Assembly: GCA_963803425.1 (NCBI GenBank)
Contig: CAWDMA010000003.1
Coordinates: 434,001 to 498,000, forward strand
Source: DASPWW01 sp963803425
Lineage (GTDB): Bacteria; Actinomycetota; Thermoleophilia; Solirubrobacterales; 70-9
Reading direction: 5' to 3'
DNA: 64,000 nt
A program made the translations under genes and the position numbers. This document shows, piece after piece, positions 47,429-56,365 of this stretch; position 1 is the stretch's first letter; every line of letters begins with the position of its first letter. The notes below the pieces were generated by a model, which had not been told where the DNA came from, did not search any database, and was given only the letters and a program-made list of their open reading frames with translations.

Positions 47429-49288
47429 CTACACGCGCTCGGGCACCCACAGATCGGCCTCCACGCTCTGCACGCTGTGGCCGCACACGAACAGGCGGCA
47501 CCAGATCTCCGCGGTCCACAACAGCAACCGGCGGCGCGGCGACCCCTCCTCGATGTACTGCTGCCACCGATCCACGCGGGACCCGAGCAGCTCGCGGAGC
47601 ATCCCGTGCCCGAGGAACGCGGGTTGGGCGGCCTGCTCGATCTGTTCCGGCCCGACTATCATGCCCCACTGCTTGGGGCGGCGCACGATCGGTCGCGGCA
47701 GGTGGCGGCTTGCCACGTCCCGCAGCACTCCCTTCGAGTCCGGCTCGACCCGCGCCTCCAGCGGAAGGTTGAGCGCCAGCGACAGCACCTCGGACTCCAG
47801 GAAGGGAAGCCTGGTCTCGATCGAATGCGCCATCGGACTTATGTCCTGTCGGTGCAGGAGGAACGGAAACTCCCTCAGGGACAGGTCGGAGAGAAGCGAT
47901 GCCTCGAGGCGGCCGCGGGGGCCGGGGTGGTGGGCGTAAGCCCTCCTCGCGTCGGCGAGAATCGCTTCTCGAACGCCGTCCGGACGTGCGGCCGGTGGGT
48001 CGGCACGGTTGGCGAGGCGCCGCAGTCGTCGCCGGACCATGCCCCGGATCACCCATCCCGGACCATGCGTCCGAGTCAGCTGCGCAACCCGCAGACCCAT
48101 CGCGCGCCGCGACAGGAAGTCGCGGAACTCCGGGAAGTGGCTGGTGAGGTAGCCGCCGAACAGCTCATCCGCCGCCTCGCCTGTGAGCAGCACCTTTATC
48201 CCGCGGCGCCGAGCCGCCTCGGCCATCAGCCCGATTGGGACCGAGCCGGAGACGATCAGCGGATACTCGTGATGCCGTACGGCTCCGACCAGCCCGGCCC
48301 GCCATGCGCTGTTGGAGACGGTGACGGTCTCCAGCTCCACCCCGACCGAGCTCGCCGCCATCTCGGCCCACCGGAGCTCGTTGTCCCTCCCCTCGTCGGG
48401 CTGCGAGATGGTGAACGCGACGGTGGAGGGGTCCTGGTCGTGCGCGAGCGCGGTGATCAGCGAGGAGTCCAGCCCGCCGGAGCACATCGTCCCGACCGGC
48501 ACGTCCGCCATCAGGCGGTTGCTCACCCCGGTGCGCAGTGCGCCCTCCAGCCGATCGCTGAGCTGCTTCCGGTCGAGAGCGGCGAGCTCTCGCGCCGGCT
48601 CCGGCTCGACCGCGTGCTGGGGCTTCCACCACTCCCGCTCGGTGATCCGCAGGGTGTCGAGGTCGATCTCCACGCCCGTCCCCGGGAGCATCCGCTCGAT
48701 CCCCTCGAGCAACGTGGTGCGGCCGTACGGCGGCTCCACGTCGATCGCGTCCCACAGGGCGTCGCGGCTGGCGTGCGCCGGGACTCCGGCGCGCAGCAGC
48801 GCGGCGAGCTCGCTCGCGAACCAGACCGTGTCACCGTGTCGTGCGAGGTAGAGGGGCTTGACCCCGAGCCTGTCCCTGACCAGGTGGAGCTTGCGCCTCT
48901 CGGAGTCGAGCGCGGCGAAGGCAAAGAACCCGTGGGAGCGCGTCGCAGCTTCGATCGGTCCCCACCGCGCCACCGCGTGCAGCAGGGTCTCGGTGTCGCT
49001 GCCTCCCCGGAACGCGACCGGCGACAGCTCGCGCCTCAGCGCCCGGTGGTTGAAGATCTCGCCGTTGTAGGTGAGTATCCACCGTCCGGCTGGGTCGACC
49101 ATCGGCTGGTGACCTGCCGGGCTCGTGTCGATGATCGCGAGGCGTGCATTGACGAGCCCGACGTTGCCCCTGACCTCGGTACCGGAGTCGTCCGGCCCTC
49201 GATGGTGGATCGCCCGGAGGACCTGCTCGAGGGCGCCGCTGTCCGGGTGTGCCCCGGACGGCACCGCGCACCCCCCGATTCCGCACAT
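47429..49288 (-). CDS. asnB: Asparagine synthase (glutamine-hydrolysing), AsnB-type
   Basis: 619 residues. The Ntn glutaminase domain begins with Met-Cys2-Gly-Ile-Gly, followed by IHHRGPDDSGT, LVNARLAIID and YNGEIFNHRALRREL. The synthetase domain has the PP-loop GTMCSGGLDSSLI and LLTGEAADELFGGY. The family makes asparagine from aspartate, ATP and glutamine, but members in glycan clusters often amidate other carboxylates such as uronic acids or secondary metabolites. Here it lies among GTs and beside a PP-loop remnant, so a cluster-specific amide transfer is plausible. The ATG is fixed by the catalytic Cys2. Confidence 0.9.
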   Translation of the reverse strand: MCGIGGCAVPSGAHPDSGALEQVLRAIHHRGPDDSGTEVRGNVGLVNARLAIIDTSPAGHQPMVDPAGRWILTYNGEIFNHRALRRELSPVAFRGGSDTETLLHAVARWGPIEAATRSHGFFAFAALDSERRKLHLVRDRLGVKPLYLARHGDTVWFASELAALLRAGVPAHASRDALWDAIDVEPPYGRTTLLEGIERMLPGTGVEIDLDTLRITEREWWKPQHAVEPEPARELAALDRKQLSDRLEGALRTGVSNRLMADVPVGTMCSGGLDSSLITALAHDQDPSTVAFTISQPDEGRDNELRWAEMAASSVGVELETVTVSNSAWRAGLVGAVRHHEYPLIVSGSVPIGLMAEAARRRGIKVLLTGEAADELFGGYLTSHFPEFRDFLSRRAMGLRVAQLTRTHGPGWVIRGMVRRRLRRLANRADPPAARPDGVREAILADARRAYAHHPGPRGRLEASLLSDLSLREFPFLLHRQDISPMAHSIETRLPFLESEVLSLALNLPLEARVEPDSKGVLRDVASRHLPRPIVRRPKQWGMIVGPEQIEQAAQPAFLGHGMLRELLGSRVDRWQQYIEEGSPRRRLLLWTAEIWCRLFVCGHSVQSVEADLWVPERV

Positions 49289-49308
49289 CGAGCGCCGAGG
49301 CTAGCCGA

Positions 49309-50497
49309 TCAACCCATCGGCGGGCGCCGCAGCCCGAGAATCGACAGGAAGAACGCCCCGAAGATGATCTGCGTGCCGAGCACCATCAGCGTAAGCCCGA
49401 GCAGGGCGAGCTGCTCCTCGGCGAGGCTCCCGAAGCCGCGGTGAATCCACTGCGCAAGGATCACCGCCTCGATCACCAGGCCGGCGAGCCCCAGGAGCCC
49501 TCCCAGCAGCAGCCCGTGCTCGAGCCGGACGCGGCCGTGCGCCGCCTCGATCAGCGCGTCCCGCTCGCCCAGGTAGTAGAAGGCGTACGCGCGCGCGAAA
49601 GCGCCGAGCTGCAGGATCTGCACCCCGGCGATGCACAGGGTTGTCGATGCGATCAGGGTGTGGGCTCCCACCCGCGCCCGAACAGCTCGATCCCCGACAG
49701 CACGACAGCGAAGCCGAGCGCCCCGAGGATCAGCATTAGCATCGCGGGAATGACGAACAGCCACGTTGGAGAGTGCACGAGCAGGAAGCGGAGATGGCGC
49801 CAGCCGTCGGAGAACGACGACAGGTTCGACCTCCCCCTGCGGGGGTGGTACGTGATGTCGAGCTCGCGGATGTCCAGACCGAGCCGGGAGGCGCTGATGA
49901 TCTGCTCGGATGCGAACTCCATCCCGGTCGTGTTCAGGTCGAGCGCCGGCAGCAGATCGCGCCTGAACGAGCGCAGCCCGCAGTGGGCGTCCCTCACCCC
50001 GGTCTTGAAGAAGAGGTTGAGGAGCCCGGTCAGAACGGGGTTTCCGACGTGCCGATGAAGCCATGGCATCGAGCCCGGCTCGAGGCCGTCCATCCGATTC
50101 CCGATCACCATGTCCGCGCCGTCGCGAAGCGGCTGCACGAAGCGCTCGATCTCGGTGAAGTCGTAGCTGGCGTCGCCGTCGCCCATCACGATGAACCTGC
50201 CGTCCGCGGCCGAGAACCCGGCCAGGTAGGCGGCGCCGTAGCCGCGCTGGGACTCGTGGATCACCCGCGCACCGGCGTTCCGGGCGAGCTCCGCGAGCCG
50301 TCGGTGGAGCCGTTGTCGACGACGATCACCTCGCCCCGGATCCGGCACCGCTCGATCTCGCCTCGCGCGGTGTCGACGACGGCCCCGATCGCCTCCGCCT
50401 CGTTCAGGCACGGGATCACCACCGAGAGCTCGAGGCCCGTCGGCGCGGGCTCGGCGTTCGGTCGCGCCCCCTGGATTGCCGTCTGCGGTGCGGCCAC
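49309..50497 (-). pseudogene. Polyprenyl-phosphate glycosyltransferase (DPM1-like GT2), two frameshifts
   Basis: The gene reads as one DPM1/GtrB-like protein split over three frames. Frame 1, from GTG at 50497, gives LELSVVIPCLNEAEAIGAV and VIVVDNGSTDGS. Near 50291-50296 a base is missing, and frame 2 continues with AELARNAGARVIHESQRG, MGDGDASYDFTEIE and DAHCGLRSFRRDL through membrane helix LFVIPAMLMLILGAL. Near 49668-49679 a second shift leads into frame 3 with two more membrane segments (LIASTTLCIAGVQ, LGLTLMVLGTQII). Both shifts fit loss of one base near short G/C-rich runs. It is either a pseudogene or a good gene with two sequencing errors. Expected role: making a lipid-linked sugar for GT-C enzymes. 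Confidence 0.75.
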
Positions 50498-50520
50498 GGC
50501 TCGGGAAGTTTAGGCCCGGC

Positions 50521-52053
50521 GTGAGCGAAGCCCCGGGCTCGGCGGGCGCCCCGACGGAGAAGTGGCTCCGCTACCTCGCGATCGCAGTGCTGGTCCTGGT
50601 CGGGATCGTGCTGGCGTGGAGCCGCCTGATCCACCTCGACAACAGCGTGTGGCACGACGAGGCCGAGTCGATCCTCACCTACAACCAGTTCGACACGCTG
50701 ATCGACGCCAAGTCGAGCCACGTCCTGTTCAACGTCCTGTCGTGGCTGACGACGAAGGCGCTCGGGGGGTCCGAGGCCGTGCAGCGGCTGTGGAGTGTGG
50801 TTCCCGCGCTCGCCGCCGTGGCGCTCGCGACATGGTGGGCGTGGCGTCGAATCGGGATCCTCACCGCGGTGGTGTTTGCGGTGCTCGCGATGGCGTCGCC
50901 GATGCACCTCGACCTGGCGGCCCAGGCTCGCGGGTACGGGCTCGCCCTGCTGGCCGCGACGGCGATGCTGGTCGCCGCGGACGCGCTCACGCGCGAGCGC
51001 ACGAAGGCGACCGTGCTCGCGTTCCTCGGCGCCGGCCTGGTGGGGACGTGGACGCTGATCTTCTTTGCGTTCGCCTTCGTCGGGCAGGCCCTGTCGCTGC
51101 TGTGGTGGCCGCAGCTGCGCCGCACCGCCGCGGTGGTGCTTGCGGCGGTGGTCGTGCTCTCGATCGTCTTCTACATCCCGGTGCTCGACTCGGGCGACAA
51201 CCTCGTCGACACCTGGAACGCGGTGATACCGGGCCAGCGGATCTCGCTCGGCGCAGCGGTGTTCCTGGAGCGGTCGCTGGAGTGGCTCGTGATACCGACG
51301 GTGACGCTGCTGAGCGGGCCGCCGACCGGCGATGCGGTCGGCCACCGGCTCGCGGCCGGCTGGGTCGACACGGTCGCGCTGCTTGCCCTGCTCGGCGGGC
51401 TGGTGGCGCTGTGGCGCCGCGGACAGTCCGGCCTCGCCCTGCTGCTCGTCGTCCCGCCGCTGTTCTTCAACCTCGCGTTCAGCGTGCTCGGGCTGAACAC
51501 CGAGCCTCGCCACCAGCTCCTGCTGATGCCCTACGTGCTGATCCCGGTCGCGACGGGGATCGCCGCGCTCGGGACGCTGCTGGCACGCCCGCGCTGGCTC
51601 CGCCCGATCGTGATCGCGATCGGGGTGGTGGCGGTGCTGGTGCTGGCCCGGGAGACGATCAAGGAGGAGGAGGTGATGGCGCTCCCGCGCGAGAACTTCA
51701 AGGCGGTCGCCGAGATCGTCCGGGGGACGGGGATCGACACGGTGGTCACGGACAGCATCCGCCCCGCCGGGCTGCAGTACTACCTCGGCGACGATCTCGA
51801 GGTTGTGCCCCGCTCTCGGATCGAGGACCTGCTTTGCGACCGGCGGCGAGACGTCGTCTACATCGAGCATCTCCCGCTGCCGCCCTGGTTCAACGGGTAC
51901 CGCAAGCCGGCCGACGTGCGGTGCGCGATCGAGCGGGGCGCGTCGCGTGTCCGCGTTCCCCAGCGCGGGCGCGGATTCGCGATCGACGTGTGGATCGCGC
52001 CGGGGCGGCATTCCCGGCAGGCCGAGGAGCCGCTCCCGTACGCGCCGCGGTGA
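50521..52053 (+). CDS. GT39/ArnT-like (PMT-2 family) membrane glycosyltransferase
   Basis: 510 residues with about eleven hydrophobic segments. The first outer loop has WHDEAES with Asp46-Glu47, and AQARGYGLALLAAT matches the RGY motif of PMT_2-type GT-C enzymes. The C-terminal 120 residues form a soluble outer domain (FKAVAEIVRGTGIDTVVTDS). Such enzymes transfer a sugar from polyprenyl phosphate to a lipid, protein or glycan on the outer face. It is divergent from the frameshifted DPM1-like gene (23 bases between starts), so both could share one control region. It ends three bases before the convergent GT-C pair. It is a different subfamily from the four A/B paralogues. Confidence 0.8.
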   Translation: MSEAPGSAGAPTEKWLRYLAIAVLVLVGIVLAWSRLIHLDNSVWHDEAESILTYNQFDTLIDAKSSHVLFNVLSWLTTKALGGSEAVQRLWSVVPALAAVALATWWAWRRIGILTAVVFAVLAMASPMHLDLAAQARGYGLALLAATAMLVAADALTRERTKATVLAFLGAGLVGTWTLIFFAFAFVGQALSLLWWPQLRRTAAVVLAAVVVLSIVFYIPVLDSGDNLVDTWNAVIPGQRISLGAAVFLERSLEWLVIPTVTLLSGPPTGDAVGHRLAAGWVDTVALLALLGGLVALWRRGQSGLALLLVVPPLFFNLAFSVLGLNTEPRHQLLLMPYVLIPVATGIAALGTLLARPRWLRPIVIAIGVVAVLVLARETIKEEEVMALPRENFKAVAEIVRGTGIDTVVTDSIRPAGLQYYLGDDLEVVPRSRIEDLLCDRRRDVVYIEHLPLPPWFNGYRKPADVRCAIERGASRVRVPQRGRGFAIDVWIAPGRHSRQAEEPLPYAPR

Positions 52054-52056
52054 GGA

Positions 52057-53715
52057 TCAGCCCGGCTTGCAGACCGTGGCCGAGCGGGCCCTGACGGCGG
52101 CCCGCCACGGGGTCTGGGAGGCGTCGGTCGGGATCGACAGCCGCGTCCACGCGCGCGGTGCGATCGAGCCGACCCGATCCGACGGCACGGTGCCGAACCG
52201 GCCGATCCGTACGGGGGCCGGAGCGTCGTCTGGAACCCGGAGGTCGGCCCCGCCGGGTGGGAGCTCGAACACCGTGGTCGCGCCGCCGGCGCCGTCGGGC
52301 CGCACCGTCATGCAGCCGGTGCGGGAGCCTCCCGGCGCCGGGGAGAGCCGCGCCCCGAGCGCGCTGGCGAGGAACGCGTCCGCGCCCTCCCGAACTCCCT
52401 CCGGCTGCGCGGCGACCTGCGCCGGCGTGAAGGCGGGGGAGCCGTACCTGTCGACCGCGTCCAGATAGGCGCCCGCGGTGAACGGGTTGTAGATCATCTG
52501 CGGGATGTCTCTGACCGGGTTGAGCTCGGGGTCGATCCGGTCCCGGGCAAGCTCCACCATCGCCAGGGTCGTGCGCACGTTCGCCGAGTAGTCCAGCCGG
52601 AAGGCGTGCGATCCCTGACGGAGCAGCGCGACGTTGGCCGCCAGCGCGACCGCGGCGACCGCAAACAGCGCCGCGAGCCCGGCCGTCGAGAAGCGAACGC
52701 CGCGCGCCGCGGCGGTCGCCAGCAACAGCACGCCGACCACGCCCGGGAACACGTAGCGGCTCGCCTCCGGCGCCCGCCCCGGGCCGAAGGCGAGCGCGCC
52801 GAGCGCCCACAGCGTGATCAGGATCCCGGCCGCCACCCAGAAGGACCGCGGCATGCTGCCCCTGCGCAGCCTGATCACGAGCGCGATCAAGCCGAGCGCC
52901 GCCAGCGGCCGGCCGATCGCGAACCAGTCCCCCGACCCCGGGTCGAACGCGTACCCGAGGCCGGTCACCGCCGCGACCGCCACCGCACCGGAGTCGGCGC
53001 CGTAGTTTGGGAGCAGCAGGATGTTCGAGATCCGGGTGGCGCTCTCGGAGGAGGACGGCTCCGACAGCGCCCACAGCCACCACGCTGCGTACAGCCCCAG
53101 CGGGACCAGGAAGATCCACGCCCGCGACCATCGATCTCGCGAAAGCAGCACGGTGATCGCGACGCCGACCAGGAAGGCGAGCCAGTTGCTGAACGTGGCC
53201 GCAGCGATGCACAGCAGCACGCACGCGGTGACGTCGCCGGCGCGGTCGTCGCGCTCCAGCGCCAGCAGCGCGCCCAGGCCCATCGCCACCGCGAACAGCG
53301 AGCTGATCCCGAGCGGGGTGAGCACGTGCGTCCACGCCGAGCCGAGGAAGAGCAGGATCAGCGCCGGCGCCAGCGCGGGCAGCGCCCCGATCGCACGCTT
53401 GATCAGCGCGTAGAACAGGCCCACCGCGAGCAGCAGAACGGCGAGGTGGAGGATCTTGAACGGGAGATAGTCGGCGCCGAACGCCTCGAGCAGCGCGCGG
53501 AAGTAGATGTGGGAGGTGGCGCCGAGGTGGCCGTTGACGGGCTCGATCACCTCCCTCGGAGTGAGGGTCGGGATCTCGGTGAACCGCTGCAGCTCGTCGA
53601 TGAAGAAGACGGTGCCGCGGCTCAGGTACAGGATCAGCGCGCTGCTGACCGCCATCCCGACCCCGAGCAGGCCCCAGCACAGCCGATCGCTGACCTCGAA
53701 CCGGGCGCCGCTCAC
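52057..53715 (-). CDS. GT-C-like polytopic glycosyltransferase, paralogue B2
   Basis: 552 residues. N-terminal signature SDRLCWGLLG, then about eleven helices. The first outer loop has Asp40-Glu41 in FFIDELQRF; FYALIKRAIGALPALAP and YAAWWLWALSEP match the A pair. The C-terminal outer region carries the shared motifs (ELPPGGADLRV, RIGRFG, RLSIPTD, ARSATVC) with a cysteine four residues from the end and another about 100 residues earlier (GCMTV). GTG start overlaps the stop of paralogue B1 (GTGA). It is the last gene of a minus-strand run from 58223. The transferred sugar is unknown. Confidence 0.75.
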   Translation of the reverse strand: MSGARFEVSDRLCWGLLGVGMAVSSALILYLSRGTVFFIDELQRFTEIPTLTPREVIEPVNGHLGATSHIYFRALLEAFGADYLPFKILHLAVLLLAVGLFYALIKRAIGALPALAPALILLFLGSAWTHVLTPLGISSLFAVAMGLGALLALERDDRAGDVTACVLLCIAAATFSNWLAFLVGVAITVLLSRDRWSRAWIFLVPLGLYAAWWLWALSEPSSSESATRISNILLLPNYGADSGAVAVAAVTGLGYAFDPGSGDWFAIGRPLAALGLIALVIRLRRGSMPRSFWVAAGILITLWALGALAFGPGRAPEASRYVFPGVVGVLLLATAAARGVRFSTAGLAALFAVAAVALAANVALLRQGSHAFRLDYSANVRTTLAMVELARDRIDPELNPVRDIPQMIYNPFTAGAYLDAVDRYGSPAFTPAQVAAQPEGVREGADAFLASALGARLSPAPGGSRTGCMTVRPDGAGGATTVFELPPGGADLRVPDDAPAPVRIGRFGTVPSDRVGSIAPRAWTRLSIPTDASQTPWRAAVRARSATVCKPG

Positions 53716-55421
53716 AGGGCGCACACCTGCACGGAGCCCGCGGCGGGAACGGTGATCGTCCACGGCTGCGGGTCCGCATCCGGCTTGATCGACAGGGTCG
53801 CGGGCCGATCCCCCCGAAGGCGTCCGACCGTCTCCGACGGCGGCGCGAACCTGCCGAGGTTGACCGATGCGGGGCTCGAGTCCTTCGCGATCAGCGTCGC
53901 GCCGCCGCTCGGAAGCTCGATCCCGGCGGACGCCTCGGCGGCCGTGTGGTCGCGGCACGAGCCGGTTGCCGCGTCGTCCGGCGTCGGGGCCAGCTCGAGC
54001 TGCTTGGCGCCGACCAGGGTGCGATCCGCGAACTCCCGAACGGGCAGGCTCGCCGTGCCGAGCTCGGCCAGCGGGAGCCCGAACGAGCCGTACCGGTCCG
54101 CCGCGGCCAGGTACCGGGCCGCCCCGTACGCAGGCGGGTTGAGCCGGAAGGCCGGCAGCGGGGGCACGTACGTCGGCGGTACCTCGTCCGCGGCGAGCTC
54201 GAGCATCGTGAAGCCGGCGCGGGCCTTCGCCGAGTAGACCTCACGTTGCGCCGCAGCCGCCTGGCGCAGCAGCTCCAGGTTCGTAGCGAGGCTGACCGCG
54301 GTCGCCGCGAACAGCACCACGAGCACCGGCTTCGTGAACCGCACCCGGGTCGCGGCCGCAGAGGCGACCAGGATCACCCCGATCGCCCCCATGTACAGGT
54401 ACCGCGGCGCGTCCGGAGGCCGCAGGTCGCTGACCACCAGTCCCCCCAGGATCCAGACCGAGAGCACGATCGCGAGCGAGGCCCACAGTGACGTGGGCAC
54501 CTTCCCCCGGATGATCCGGACGGTCAGCGCAGCGACGGCGAGGACGGCGAGCACGTAGCCCCATCCGCCGCCACCCAGTGCCGACGGGCCGAATCCGTAG
54601 CTCAGCCCGGTCACCGCCGCCAGGCTGGCCGCGAGCGCGTCCACGACGTAGCTCGGGACCAGGAGGATGTTGGAGAGATGGAACTCGTTCACCGACGACT
54701 GCGTCGCTCCGACCGTCGACAGCCACCAAGCGCCGTACAGCGCCCCCGGGACGGCGACGATCCAGAGGCGCGAGAGACGACCGCGGAGCAGCAGGATCGA
54801 GATTGTCACGCCGACCACAAACCCGAGCCCTACGCTGAACGTCGCGATCGAGACGGTCAGGAGGAGGCAGGCGGCGACGTCTCCGAGTGTGTCCTCGCGC
54901 TCCAGCGCCAGCAGCGCGGCGAGTCCCGCCGCGACCGCGAACATCGCGATGAACCCGATCGCGCCGGTGAAGTACGTGATCGCCGAGCCGAAGAGCAGCA
55001 TCAGCACGGCCGGTGCCAGTGCCGGGGCCGCGCCGATCCGTCGCTTCACCACCGCGAACAGGAAGCCCGCGCTGAGGAGGGCCGAGCCGACCCAGATCAG
55101 TCGAAAGGCGAGGTAGTCCGCGCCGACGGCCTCGAGCACCACCTTGTAGAGAATTCTGGTGGTGACGGCGAGGGCCTGGTTGTAGGGGTCGAGCACGTCG
55201 CCCGGTCCCAGGGTGGGCGACTCGTACACCCACACGAGCTCGTCGATGCCGAACGTCGTGCCCCGACTGAGGTACAGCAGCAGCGCAGCCGAGGCCGCCA
55301 TCGCCGCGCCGAGAAGCGCCCAGCAGGCCCGGTCAGTGAGCTCGATCCCCCGGCTCGTCGCCGGCAGGACGACCCGGGGCGCCGGCTCCCGGTCGCCGAT
55401 CCGCTGTCTCGCCTCGGCCAA
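53712..55421 (-). CDS. GT-C-like polytopic glycosyltransferase, paralogue B1
   Basis: 569 residues from TTG at 55421, the only plausible start downstream of the preceding gene. TDRACWALLG, Asp60-Glu61 in FGIDELVWVY, FLFAVVKRRIGAAPALAP and YGAWWLSTVG follow the same plan as the other three GT-C paralogues. The C-terminal outer region has ELPSGGATLIA, NLGRFA and AAGSVQVC, with a second cysteine in GSCRDH. It is coupled to B2, so the A and B pairs mirror each other in gene order and overlap. It lies 29 bases after a GT2 gene. Role inferred as extracytoplasmic sugar transfer. Confidence 0.74.
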   Translation of the reverse strand: MAEARQRIGDREPAPRVVLPATSRGIELTDRACWALLGAAMAASAALLLYLSRGTTFGIDELVWVYESPTLGPGDVLDPYNQALAVTTRILYKVVLEAVGADYLAFRLIWVGSALLSAGFLFAVVKRRIGAAPALAPAVLMLLFGSAITYFTGAIGFIAMFAVAAGLAALLALEREDTLGDVAACLLLTVSIATFSVGLGFVVGVTISILLLRGRLSRLWIVAVPGALYGAWWLSTVGATQSSVNEFHLSNILLVPSYVVDALAASLAAVTGLSYGFGPSALGGGGWGYVLAVLAVAALTVRIIRGKVPTSLWASLAIVLSVWILGGLVVSDLRPPDAPRYLYMGAIGVILVASAAATRVRFTKPVLVVLFAATAVSLATNLELLRQAAAAQREVYSAKARAGFTMLELAADEVPPTYVPPLPAFRLNPPAYGAARYLAAADRYGSFGLPLAELGTASLPVREFADRTLVGAKQLELAPTPDDAATGSCRDHTAAEASAGIELPSGGATLIAKDSSPASVNLGRFAPPSETVGRLRGDRPATLSIKPDADPQPWTITVPAAGSVQVCAL

Positions 55422-55450
55422 GGCGGGGACGATAGCGGCGGCTTTGGGGC

Positions 55451-56365
55451 CTACCGGCTGGAGCGGGCCGCCGCCAGCGTGCGACGCGCGGCCGTGGCGA
55501 GCACCGACACCGCCAGCTTCGCGGCGATCCCCACGTACACGAGCGCGTTCAGCGCCGCGCTCCGGTGTGGCGCGTAGTGCTTGCGGTAGAACCGGTACAT
55601 CCCGTAGTGGAAGGCGGCGTTCAGGCGGGGCCCGCGAAGCGGGCCGGTGGTGCCCGCCTTCGCGTGGACCACCGTCACGCTCGGCTCGTACCACGACGGC
55701 CACCCGGCCGCGGCGAACCGGTAGGAGAGGTCGAGGTCCTCCATGTACATCCAGAACCCCTCGTCGAACCCGCCGACCTCGTCGAGCGCGCGCCGCCGGA
55801 TCAGCATGAAGGCGCCGTTCACAGCGTCGACCCGCCCCGACTCCACCTGCGGCGCCCGGTACGCGGCCAACGTCCCCGACTCCCGCCGCAGGCCCACCCC
55901 GGTGAAGTGTCCGAGCGCGCTCAGCGGAGTGGGGAACGAGCGGCGCGCGGCATGGTCGAAGCTGCCGTCCTCGCGCTCCAGCCTGGGGCCGCACATGCCG
56001 AGCTCGGGGTGCGACTCCATCACCGCGATCAGCGCGTCGAGTGCGCCCGGCGTGATCCGGGTGTCCGGGTTGAGGACGAGCACGTACGGGGCGTCGCCGT
56101 CCACGATCGCCTGGTTGTTGGCCGTCCCGAAGCCGAGGTTGCGATCGTTGCGGCGCAGCCGCACCTCGCCGAACTCGCGCGCGACCATCTCCGCGGTCCC
56201 GTCCCCGGAGGCGTTGTCGACGACGTGCACCCTGAGCGGCCCCCGCGGGGGGTTGTCGCGGAGCGAGCGCAGGCAATCTCGCAGGAGCGCCGCGCACCGG
56301 TAGGAGACGATCGAGACGTCGAGGGCGGGCGCCTCAGGATCCGCGGGTGAACCTGGTGAACTCAC
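55451..56365 (-). CDS. Glycosyltransferase family 2 (WbbL-like)
   Basis: 304 residues from GTG. LDVSIVSYRCAALLRDCLRS, VHVVDNASGDGTAEM, NDRNLGFGTANNQAI, VLVLNPDTRITPGAL and FDEGFWMYMEDLDLSYRF are the complete motif set of rhamnosyltransferase-type GT2 enzymes. The C-terminus contains FHYGMYRFYRKHYAPH and a hydrophobic segment (VYVGIAAKLAVSVLAT), suggesting membrane association. The start overlaps the end of GH paralogue 3 by 32 bases, so the two are probably co-transcribed. Confidence 0.88.
   Translation of the reverse strand: MSSPGSPADPEAPALDVSIVSYRCAALLRDCLRSLRDNPPRGPLRVHVVDNASGDGTAEMVAREFGEVRLRRNDRNLGFGTANNQAIVDGDAPYVLVLNPDTRITPGALDALIAVMESHPELGMCGPRLEREDGSFDHAARRSFPTPLSALGHFTGVGLRRESGTLAAYRAPQVESGRVDAVNGAFMLIRRRALDEVGGFDEGFWMYMEDLDLSYRFAAAGWPSWYEPSVTVVHAKAGTTGPLRGPRLNAAFHYGMYRFYRKHYAPHRSAALNALVYVGIAAKLAVSVLATAARRTLAAARSSR

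Noticed and set aside
47279..49444. A 721-codon plus-strand frame opposite the asparagine synthase
   Set aside because: No recognisable domain. The minus strand encodes a full AsnB with catalytic Cys2 and PP-loop.
49309..49671. A separate small membrane protein starting at GTG 49671
   Set aside because: Its hydrophobic segments are exactly those missing from the C-terminus of the DPM1-like protein in the adjoining frame, so a frameshifted single gene is the better reading.
53712..56297. An 861-codon minus-strand frame fusing a GT2-like part to a GT-C protein
   Set aside because: The N-terminal part is an out-of-frame shadow of the GT2 gene 55451-56365. The GT-C protein starts at the TTG at 55421.
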